From positions 3,141,096 through 3,205,095 of the forward strand of contig NC_087080.1 of assembly GCF_026151205.1 (NCBI RefSeq): DNA of 64,000 nt, in the 5' to 3' direction. This document shows positions 34,044-44,000 of this stretch, in pieces. The translations under genes and the position numbers were made by a program. The notes beneath the pieces were generated by a model. It searched no databases, had not been told where the DNA came from, and saw only the letters and a program-made list of their open reading frames with translations. Source of the stretch: Bolinopsis microptera. Lineage: Eukaryota; Ctenophora; Tentaculata; Lobata; Bolinopsidae. The first letter of the stretch is position 1. Every line of letters starts with the position of its first letter.

Positions 34044-34808
34044 TTATGAACAGAAATACATGCGATAAAGTACATAGCCGCAACCTAAGAGTGCCCATGC
34101 AAGTAAAACTTTTGGCAATGTCTCGCACAACTTCACTTCAATGCTTATGGAAACAAGTTCATTCCATTCTTCAGTGCTGTTCACCCACGGAAACGGTGTA
34201 CCAGGAACTGGGACCCCAAGAAAATCACACAGTGGCTTCCATCCTTCCTTCACATTGAATATCAAGAGTTTTTCAGCAGGCACAGTTTCAATAACTCTTT
34301 TGTTCCAGTCTGTATACATCTGAGCTAGATCTGTTTTTGGATCGTTTGGGTCGATCCCATGGAACTTCGTATCTGCCATTATCTTATGCACCAACTGAAT
34401 TTGTGGTGGTTCAAAGAAATCCCAAAAAAGTCTCTTGATATTAGACGGAATCCAGCCAGAGCTGTTGTTGCAGCTGAAAATAGTATTTCTGGCTGATCTT
34501 GCCCACGATTCTGGGGAGTCTCTGACAGTAAGGATAACTTTTGCTTTGGGGTTCAGCTTCATAAAGGTTTGGTAAAACATATTACCGGGCTGATCTACCG
34601 TGGCTTTGAAACCTTCAAATATAGCTTCGATAGCCTCTTCATTTTCAACGTCCTGCAAAATGGCTCTGAAATGGTGATTACGGTCGGGATGATTGGACGT
34701 CTCCTTCATATGATGACACGGAGTAAACCCCAACTCCTCCAAAGCCAACTTCATGGACATTGTACCGGTTCTCCCCAATCCCGTCCCGATTACTTGCATA
34801 CTCGTCAT
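34044..34808 (-). CDS. Sulfotransferase-like P-loop protein 2, C-terminal anchor
   Basis: 254 codons, single exon. The P-loop GTGLGRTGTMSMKLALEELG and the motif VILTVRDSPESWARS are intact, followed by DPKTDLAQMYTDWN and KEGWKPLCDFLGVPVPGTPF. A hydrophobic C-terminus (VLLAWALLGCGYVLYRMYF) is consistent with a membrane tail. It lies 711 bp upstream of copy 1 and 521 bp downstream of copy 3, all in the same direction. Bases about 34190-34340 are nearly identical to the matching parts of both neighbours, while the 5' halves differ clearly. This pattern suggests gene conversion or a mosaic duplication. Confidence 0.85.
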   Translation of the reverse strand: MTSMQVIGTGLGRTGTMSMKLALEELGFTPCHHMKETSNHPDRNHHFRAILQDVENEEAIEAIFEGFKATVDQPGNMFYQTFMKLNPKAKVILTVRDSPESWARSARNTIFSCNNSSGWIPSNIKRLFWDFFEPPQIQLVHKIMADTKFHGIDPNDPKTDLAQMYTDWNKRVIETVPAEKLLIFNVKEGWKPLCDFLGVPVPGTPFPWVNSTEEWNELVSISIEVKLCETLPKVLLAWALLGCGYVLYRMYFCS

Positions 34809-35000
34809 ATTACCAGAGCATTAATTTCAACCTGATGTTAGTTGTGAAAGTAATGCTCATCTCGTAAAAGTGAAAAACATCAAATCTCAAGAGAAGAAAT
34901 TCAAAATAGAAATAAAGTCGGTAAGTATAAAACTTAAAAAGAGCAGATGTGAAGTTTCGGTTGTGCTACATTAGTCCTAATGAAATACGCTATCAGATTG

Positions 35001-35045
35001 CACTGAAAGATAAATATTGTCTGCACTGAAAGATAAATATTGTTT
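35001..35045. repeat. Direct 20-bp duplication
   Basis: Two adjacent copies of ctgcactgaaagataaatat, in the spacer between sulfotransferase genes 2 and 3. Confidence 0.8.
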
Positions 35046-35329
35046 GCATCAACTTATCGGATGACAGTCTGCTTAACCCTGGCGAATCGTATGATAAGTT
35101 TACATTTTAGAGGCTTACATCGCCCAATTTGGCAAATATCCTAATTAAAAATTGTCATAGCTTTACAAATTGTCATGGCTTTGATAATCTAATCGCTCAA
35201 ATACATATCAATTTAATTCCTAGTCTGCTATTAATGCATTACGTCTTAAGGATGTAAAATAATCAAATTTGTATTATAATCGAGCATAAAAATCGAGCAT
35301 AAAAATCGAGCATAAAAATGACCATACCA

Positions 35330-36082
35330 CTAGAATCCTACAAGAAGGTAATACCCGCAAGCAAATATGAGTCCAGCCACTACGACTCTAGTCAGAGCAT
35401 TCAATATGTTTCCCTTCATCATTCCAGAAACTTTATTCTGCCACTGCTCCGTGCTGTTCACCCTGGGAAACGGTGTATCAGGAACTGGGACCCCAAGAAA
35501 ATAACACAGTGGCTTCCATCCTTCCTTCACATTGAATATCAAGAGTTTTTCAGCAGGCACAGTCTCAATAACTCTGTTGTTCCAGTCTGTGTACATCTGA
35601 GCTAGATCAGTATCCGGATCAGTAGGAGCGACTCCGTGGACACTTTGCTTTTCCATTATCTTGTGTATTAAGTAGAGGTGAATTGGCATAAACATTTGGA
35701 ACATGAAGACTTTCAGTTGTGACACGAGCCAATTAGCTTGGTTCGCACTGAAAATAGTGTCGCCTGAAGATTTAGCCCAAGCTTCCGGAGAATCTCGTAC
35801 ATTGAGGATCACCTTAGCATCTGGATTCAGTTTCATCAACTCCTCATAGAACATACATCCCGGATAGTCTACCGCTGCGACAAAATCTTTGAATACCGCT
35901 TTAATGGATTCCTCGACTTCCTTGTCTTTCAATATGTTATTGAAATATTTAAAACATCCTTCTTGCCCAAACGTGACCACCATGTGATGGCATGGTCCGA
36001 AACCAATTTCTTCCAGAGCTAACTTCATGGACATGGTTCCCGTCCTTCCCAACCCTGCTCCTATTACTTGGAGGTTTGTCAT
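35330..36082 (-). CDS. Sulfotransferase-like P-loop protein 3, C-terminal anchor
   Basis: 250 codons, single exon. The P-loop GAGLGRTGTMSMKLALEEIG and VILNVRDSPEAWAKS are present. The core includes DPDTDLAQMYTDWNNRVIE and KEGWKPLCYFLGVPVPDTPF; a C-terminal hydrophobic stretch (RVVVAGLIFACGYYLL) follows. It is closest to copy 2 in the N-terminal half (shared MSMKLALEE-GF-PCHHM). Its stop is followed by a short array of atcgagcataaaa repeats (about 35279-35318), probably in the 3' UTR. All three copies look functional, with no stop or frameshift. Confidence 0.85.
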   Translation of the reverse strand: MTNLQVIGAGLGRTGTMSMKLALEEIGFGPCHHMVVTFGQEGCFKYFNNILKDKEVEESIKAVFKDFVAAVDYPGCMFYEELMKLNPDAKVILNVRDSPEAWAKSSGDTIFSANQANWLVSQLKVFMFQMFMPIHLYLIHKIMEKQSVHGVAPTDPDTDLAQMYTDWNNRVIETVPAEKLLIFNVKEGWKPLCYFLGVPVPDTPFPRVNSTEQWQNKVSGMMKGNILNALTRVVVAGLIFACGYYLLVGF

Positions 36083-36892
36083 TCTTTCACTTTGTCAATG
36101 CTTAAACGCTGCTGGGAATTAATATGTCAGGTATTTAATGTTGTTAATCAATACCTTACGTTGATAAGTTAATAGATAGGTCAGATAAATACTAAACAAA
36201 AACTAAATCGAAAAATTAAAATTGACATCAAATTCTTGAGCTGACGAAATTGAGCAAGGACTTGATAAAGATTGGCAAATAAAATCGTATTTTGGGAGTT
36301 ACATATTTTTGTCATATGGAACATGAAAATTGAAAATTATGTTTTTTTTCCTTCCCTTTTAACCCTTGCCAGTTTGTTGCCAAAAATTAAAAATTACATC
36401 ACTAAGCATGGTGCAATGAAAACTATGTCAAGATATGATATTTTTGCCTTCGTTGCTGAGCAAGAGATAAAGAGAGGTATTAGGTAACACGCACAGAAAA
36501 AACGTTTATAAACGTATAAATACCAAACAAACACAATTATCATTAAGACTAGGAACTAGAAAGTCAATGACAAACTCATTATTCAATTTACAATTTACAT
36601 CACTTCCTAGTATAGTCTTAATATGGTAGTTTCAGACGGTAAATACAGGAAAACTGCACTTAAGCTTAGACTCGTGATTCTGAAAATTCGCATGTCAAAT
36701 ATTTGTTGCCATAACATGCAGAAAAAAAAACGAAACTTTTAAAAACATGAAAACAATGTAATATTTAGTGAGCACAGATTGTCTTTTATTTCTGCCGTCT
36801 AGAAAATTACGTGTAAAATTACAATGTGTAACTTCACATTATTCTCCATAACAGCTGGCCTGCTTATTGAAAAGGTTTGCAGTTATTTCACG

Positions 36893-37084
36893 AGGCGCAG
36901 CCGAGTCCAATAACTGGTGTTATTTTACAGGGTGGGCCAAAAGTCAGTGGGCATACGTTGGCCCTAATAGCTCAGTCACTGAGTGCCCAATTGAAATAAT
37001 TCTTTCTGGTATGACTTACTATCACCACTGGTTCGGAGAATTTGTCATTGTCTGCGCAGCAGAGTCCGATAACTGGTGTTATCG
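36893..37084. mobile_element. Mariner-like TIR fragment between two copies of a host repeat
   Basis: The fragment starts after a TA at 36926-36927 with CAGGGTGGGCCAAAAGTCAG and runs to about 37047; it is similar to 3353-3470. On both sides lies a 30-bp direct repeat (36893-36922 and 37054-37083) containing ATAACTGGTGTTAT. The opposite TIR is missing, so the element is truncated. Confidence 0.55.
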
Positions 37085-37089
37085 TATTA

Positions 37090-38440
37090 TACACGCAGTT
37101 TGATTCGCGAATAAGTTCACGCTAATTCTGGTGTTATAATTAGTGCGATTAGTTTTTAATCGCATCGACGATGCTGTCAATTCACAATCGCTCTAAAAAC
37201 AATCAAACAATGCAATATGTTTTATTCGCACTCCATCTCAGGCCTAAAGTTTCAAAATTTAAAGTTAGCCTGGAGGAGCAAACACCGAAAAAAAATTCGG
37301 TGCGATAAAAATTTCAGTGGCCGTCAAATAAGCCGAAAGTGAAGTTTGATTAAAAAGCTTCAAGTTCAAGTTACAGATCAAATAAAATGGATCGTAATAT
37401 TGTTTATTACGGCATGATCTCATTTTATAAAATTAAGTATGTATGAACTCCCATCAATTGCTGTGAAATGCTCAGCCGTCCATTATCAGGTCGATTTGAT
37501 TCTTGGGATGATAATATTTCCAAGCAGCTGTTAAATGCACCACAACACGGCAGCAAACAACCATCGGGCCTGTATCAAAAGAAAAAGAAGCGGCCGGTCA
37601 CACTAAGCTTTATATAATAATAGGGTCTTGTGATTCACACGATCAGTGACATTACATTATTGTCTTTATTGAGCTATATTATTACAGTCGTGCAGCTAAT
37701 GTAGACTTAGCGTTTGAGCAGCAAATTGCGGAACACGATATTCAGACTTTCAGATAATCAATTAGTTTTATATTATCCATCTCCCTGCTTGGTCACAAGT
37801 TTTATTTAGCCCGGAGGGCGGAGAAGGAAAGTCCGAAAAAATCATCCTAATCATTCATTCACAGGGAATACAACGTCTTAGAATCTCGCTACGCATTTCC
37901 TACTTTAGGTGTGGGATTTAGCGATTCCACAACTGCGAGCCAGTTTAGAAGTAGAAGTAAATGAAACTAAAATAATTCACAGTTCAGAAAACAGAAAGGT
38001 AATATGATTATTAGCACAAGAAAGTCTACCAGGATTAGTTAATACAACTTCGTTTGACTACGACAGCCTCATTTCTAAATTACATTCCAAAATCGTAAAC
38101 CTATGGCGAGGGCCTCATCCTTAAAATAATATCATAGCAGTCAATACTGATATCATGATATGGATCACTGACTATTTGTCAGCTAGCACATACCTAAGAT
38201 GTGATTCTAGATTATGGATACAAATTCTTAATCATTGTCTCAATTTATTTCGTCATATTTTCGAAAAGTCCTAATGATGCAAAAATTCAATGCCATTATA
38301 AATCGTTCGGAAAATGAAGAATCCACTTTCCAAGAATCCTGTAACTAACAAAATTTTAACAAATTCACTCAACATCACAAAGTACTTGATTTCACAGAGC
38401 TTCAGGGTTATGATCGGACGTTGCTAAAAGCTGATTGGTT
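37090..38440. other. Intergenic, no gene seen
   Basis: No open frame with recognisable content. A small hairpin (GCGATTAGTTTTTAATCGC) sits near 37146. Confidence 0.5.
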
Positions 38441-38448
38441 GGTAAATG

Positions 38449-38477
38449 TGACGTCACAGTGACGTCACAGTGACGTG
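38449..38477. promoter_or_regulatory. Three phased CRE-like sites (TGACGTCA)
   Basis: TGACGTCA at 38449-38456 and 38460-38467, then TGACGTG at 38471-38477, spaced 11 bp, about one helical turn. The octamer is the full palindromic CREB/ATF site in animals. The nearest promoters are uncertain: the flanking genes read leftward (sulfotransferase 3 starts 2.4 kb away), so the target is unknown and the site could be a chance tandem repeat. Confidence 0.45.
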
Positions 38478-38708
38478 TCTCACCTTCCCACCAGTATCCA
38501 AGTCAGGGAACAGTTTATAAAGAATTTTATAAGAAAGTCACAAAGTGACTCCCTTCCTTCCTGATGAAAAACTTCTGACACTCAATGTGAAGGAAGGAAG
38601 GACGTTTGAATTGAAGCTGTGAATATATCGTTTTCTTATCGAGCGTAGAGTGATTAATCATCGTGTGATAACATTGAGTTATCTACTGCCAGTACACTAT
38701 TTCGAAGT

Positions 38709-38780
38709 CTTGATGCCGTTAAAGTCCACCTTGATGCCGTTAAACTTTAAAGTCCACCTTGATGCCGTTAAAGTCCACCG
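38709..38780. repeat. Short tandem repeat after the receptor gene
   Basis: Three copies of cttgatgccgttaaagtcca, the second with an extra actttaa, just beyond the stop codon side of the receptor gene (3' UTR or intergenic). Confidence 0.85.
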
Positions 38781-38794
38781 CTTATATTAGTATA

Positions 38795-39881
38795 TTAGCT
38801 TGGACTATCAACAACCTCTCGTACCCTACCCAGTGATGATAAGTGGTCCAATGTTGCAGACACAGAGTAAGCCTTTGTCCTAAGGAAACTCCTGAAGCTT
38901 GGTACAGTCAGACAATAAATGTAAAAATTGGACACTATGTTGAGAGTGGTCAGAAATTCCGTAATTCGTCTCAAAGCAATCCCTTCATCAACACCAGACG
39001 TAATGTTGATGTTAAACAGAAAAGCCACCAACACTACCCATAACGGGACGATGGAAATGCAGTAAACCACCGCTGTTACCATAACTGTAACCAAACCGTG
39101 CCACTGTCTTCTCCCTCCACTGCGTCGTGATACCCTCCTAGATTTCACCAAGTAGCACGATGTTGCAGAGGTAGTGACAATAACCAGTAATATAGGAAGG
39201 AGAACTGTCAACACAAGGGAAGCTTTAGTTATTATCATGATCCACACAGAAGAAACACCAAGTGTGATGTGATAAACTGAGTAGTTAAAGTAAATGGTCT
39301 GGTTATCAGAGAGACGGAGAGCAGGGTACCACAAGGATACCACCCAAACAACACCGCACATGACATGAACCCTTCTCTTCAGCCAGTCAGTTGTCTGTGC
39401 AGGGTACTTTAGCAGCAGTATTTTAGTTGTTGTTAGAACACAAATCAGCATGTTACTGACCTGGAAACTGACAATGTTAAGGAAGAAAACAACATATCCC
39501 AGTGTTTCTCCGAAGATCCATCTCTTTGTGATGAGGGAGACTGTAGTTGGCAGGACGAACACAATGGACCTCAACAAATCAGACCGCTATATGCTGGATT
39601 ATTACAACAACGTATCTGTTGAGCTTCAAAGCGTTGTACCCCACAGAGGCTACCAAGATGAAGATGTCTCCGATGAGCGATGATAGAAAAGCTATGAGGA
39701 AATACAGGATCCAAGCATATTCTTCAGCAGAAGATTCGATCTGATGTTGCGTATTTCTGGAGATCATGATTGGTGCGCTTTGAAATAATCTAGTGAGAAA
39801 TAATGAGAGTACGATAATAATTTGAAACATTTCAAGAAACTTATAGTTAACGAAGATAAAATTACAACATCTGGGTCGCAT
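38795..39881 (-). pseudogene. Rhodopsin-like G-protein-coupled receptor with one frameshift
   Basis: Two overlapping-end frames make one receptor. The first (39881-39579) has TM1 (AWILYFLIAFLSSLIGDIFI) and the start of TM2. The second (39577-38795) has the rest of TM2 (DLLRSIVFVLP) through TM7 and a short tail. A family-A layout is seen: SDLL in TM2, W-x-FG before TM3, and NFYIY in place of NPxxY at the end of TM7. The DRY motif is replaced by a TTKILLLKYP-like sequence and the usual TM3 cysteine seems absent. The join falls at GCG-G-TCTGAT (about 39584), needing a one-base insertion or two-base deletion. Ligand unknown. A sequencing error would make it intact. Confidence 0.7.
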
Positions 39882-40816
39882 GATGAAAGTTCAAATAATA
39901 AATAAGATGTAATTGTAACGATGTGTTCGAGGTCGCGAAAATGGAGCTACAGTAACAGCTTTGATCACTAACAAAATTAAAAGTTATCAATATTGCTGAC
40001 TCCGTCTATAAAAAGTTGTTAAAATTGCCGACATTATACCACTGATCCATTCTAGTCTCTACAAAAATTATCGTTTAAAACATCGAGGGACAGCTGCGCG
40101 AGTGAAAGGCTCAACAGTCCATTTAAAATGTTTTGTAGCTTTTAAATCGCTGCCAAATAACGAACAGCTGGGCCAACAACACCGTCAGTGGCTGGTCAAC
40201 ACTTACCAAATGGTTCTGTCAGTCAAGTTCATTAGTCTGGTAGTTAATGTCTGCTGCATAGTGTGATGTTTCAGATATGTCAAAGTTGTTTGAAGCAAAT
40301 GCCAACGAAATTTACAAAAAAAAACATCATAAAAGTCTATTAAAATAGTTAACAGAACATATGTATCATGTTTTTAGCACCTGTTACAAGTTAACACAGG
40401 TTCGAAATCATCGAGGCGAGGTATAGTCCAGAGCCCTTTTGTTAGAAAGATAAACGTATTATGACTTGCATTATGTGCTCTGGTCTATAATTTATCAGAA
40501 TAATTTTCAGCAGGTGTTGACGATGATTAACACATGTTTATTGAAAGCTTCTACAAGTTAAACTATCTATATGTTTTTAACCAACTCCATTCAACATTCA
40601 GCAGGTGGTTGAGCTGTTAGATGGGTCAGATCATGTTTCTAGAGCCCTTAAGATCTATGGCGGACACAAGAGGTGTTAGATATTTATACCTGATTCTTAC
40701 GAATCTTACGAATAGACGAAACAAAGACGCGAAAAAGAAACATTAGAACAAAACAGTAATATCTTAATTCTTAAAAACCAAACACAATACAAGACTGCAC
40801 CGCAAAATGCTCGTGA

Positions 40817-41003
40817 TTTTCTGAGCTTTGAAATCAATGAAGTAAAGAATATACATTTTGTTTGAAAACAGAGGACGATACAATGCCGCAACGACCGAAA
40901 CAACAACTCACCTAACTTAACCTTAATGCGGATTGAGGAAGTTTAGCACTCATCATGGTTTTCAGAGCTTTGAAATCATTGAAGTAAGGAATATATATTT
41001 TGT
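40817..41003. repeat. Local duplication of ~45 bp
   Basis: GAGCTTTGAAATCA-TGAAGTAA-GAATATA occurs near 40826 and again near 40966, with weaker similarity outside. It lies 3' of the last recognisable urea-transporter exon. Confidence 0.6.
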
Positions 41004-41052
41004 TATGAACACAACACAAGTTTACAACTTTACAACAACCGCACAAACTAAC

Positions 41053-44000
41053 CTGAGTGAACTCCAATGACGAAGTAGAGCCCAGAAATGCTCATCATGG
41101 TGAAGACCGAGGGGAATATAAGGAGTTTAATTGAGACAGTAGTCCAGAGGGGGGAAAGGAGGATAGCACTGACTGCTCCTGCAACTGCTCCTATCCACGC
41201 CATTAGGCAGGAGATCGGCGAAGTTATCAGTAACCCTGGGGTTAATCAGCGTCAGTGAGGGATTACAAAAGTAGTATCAGTTGTTTCCTTGAGATGAGAT
41301 GATGTTAATACGTCAAACAACCAATTGTGTTCTTGATGTTCAAGACACAATCTCAGTTCATACAATAATGGAGCACAGAAGAACGCAGAACTAAAAGTAT
41401 TGGTAAATGTTGACAAACATATAGTGAGTGGGATGATAAACTAGAAGTGTTGGTAAATGTTGACAAACCTATAGTGAGTGGGATGATAAACTAAAAGTGT
41501 TGGTAAATGTTGACAAACCTATAGTGAGTGAAATGATAAACTAAAAGTGTTGGTAAATGTTGACAAACCTATAGTGAGTGGGATGATAAACTAGAAGTGT
41601 TGGTAAATGTTGACAAACCTATAGTGAGTGGGACGATAAACTAGAAGTGTTGGTAAATGTTGACAAACCTATAGTGAGTGGGACGATAAACTAGAAGTGT
41701 TGGTAAATGTTGACAAACCTATAGTGAGTGGGATGATAAACTAAAAGTGTTGGTAAATGTTGACAAACCTATAGTGAGTGGGATGATAAACTAGAAGTGT
41801 TGGTAAATGTTGACAAACCTATAGTGAGTGGGATGATAAACTAAAAGTGTTGGTAAATGTTGACAAACATATAGTGAGTGGGATGATAAACTAGAAGTAT
41901 TGGTAAATGTTGACAAACCTATAGTGAGTGGTATGATAAACTAGAAGTGTTGGTAAATGTTGACAAACCTATAGTGAGTGGTATGATAAACTAGAAGTGT
42001 TGGTAAATGTTGACAAACCTATAGTGAGTGGTATGATAAACTAAAAGTGTTGGTAAATGTTGACAAACCTATAGTGAGTGGTATGATAAACTAAAAGTGT
42101 TGGTAAATGTTGACAAACCTATAGTGAGTGGTATGATAAACTAAAAGTGTTGGTAAATGTTGACAAACCTATAGTGAGTGGTATGATAAACTAGAAGTGT
42201 TGGTAAATGTTGACAAACCTATAGTGAGTGGTATGATAAACTAAAAGTGTTGGTAAATGTTGACAAACCTATAGTGAGTGGTATGATAAACTAGAAGTGT
42301 TGGTAAATGTTGACAAACCTATAGTGAGTGGTATGATAAACTAGAAGTGTTGGTAAATGTTGACAAACCTATAGTGAGTGGGACGATAAACTAGAAGTGT
42401 TGGTAAATGTTGACAAACCTATAGTGAGTGGTATGATAAACTAGAAGTGTTGGTAAATGTTGACAAACCTATAGTGAGTGGGACGATAAACTAGAAGTGT
42501 TGGTAAATGTTGACAAACCTATAGTGAGTGGGATGATAAACTAGAAGTGTTGGTAAATGTTGACAAACCTATAGTGAGTGGGATGATAAACTAGAAGTGT
42601 TGGTAAATGTTGACAAACCTATAGTGAGTGGGATGATAAACTAGAAGTGTTGGTAAATGTTGACAAACCTATAGTGAGTGGGACGATAAACTAGAAGTGT
42701 TGGTAAATGTTGACAAACCTATAGTGAGTGGGATGATAAACTAGAAGTGTTGGTAAATGTTGACAAACCTATAGTGAGTGGGATGATAAACTAGAAGTGT
42801 TGGTAAATGTTGACAAACCTATAGTGAGTGGGATGATAAACTAGAAGTGTTGGTAAATGTTGACAAACCTATAGTGAGTGGTATGATAAACTAAAAGTGT
42901 TGGTAAATGTTGACAAACCTATAGTGAGTGGGATGATAAACTAGAAGTGTTGGTAAATGTTGACAAACCTATAGTAAGTGGGATGATAAACTAGAAGTGT
43001 TGGTAAATGTTGACAAACCTATAGTGAGTGGTATGATAAACTAAAAGTGTTGGTAAATGTTGACAAACCTATGGTGAGTGGTATGATAAACTAGAAGTGT
43101 TGGTAAATGTTGACAAACCTATAGTGAGTGGGATGATAAACTAAAAGTGTTGGTAAATGTTGACAAACCTATAGTGAGTGGGATGATAAACTAAAAGTGT
43201 TGGTAAATGTTGACAAACCTATAGTGAGTGGGATGATAAACTAAAAGTGTTGGTAAATGTTGACAAACCTATAGTGAGTGGGATGATAAACTAGAAGTGT
43301 TGGTAAATGTTGACAAACCTATAGTGAGTGGTATGATAAACTAGAAGTGTTGGTAAATGTTGACAAACCTATAGTGAGTGGTATGATAAACTAGAAGTGT
43401 TGGTAAATGTTGACAAACCTATAGTGAGTGGGATGATAAACTAGAAGTGTTGGTAAATGTTGACAAACCTATAGTGAGTGGTATGATAAACTAGAAGTGT
43501 TGGTAAATGTTGACAAACCTATAGTGAGTGGGATGATAAACTAGAAGTGTTGGTAAATGTTGACAAACCTATAGTGAGTGGTATGATAAACTAGAAGTGT
43601 TGGTAAATGTTGACAAACCTATAGTGAGTGGTATGATAAACTAAAAGTGTTGGTAAATGTTGACAAACCTATAGTGAGTGGGATGATAAACTAGAAGTGT
43701 TGGTAAATGTTGACAAACCTATAGTGAGTGGGATGATAAACTAGAAGTGTTGGTAAATGTTGACAAACCTATAGTGAGTGGGATGATAAACTAGAAGTGT
43801 TGGTAAATGTTGACAAACCTATAGTGAGTGGTATGATAAACTAAAAGTGTTGGTAAATGTTGACAAACCTATAGTGAGTGGGATGATAAACTAGAAGTGT
43901 TGGTAAATGTTGACAAACCTATAGTGAGTGGTATGATAAACTAGAAGTGTTGGTAAATGTTGACAAACCTATAGTGAGTGGGATGATAAACTAGAAGTGT

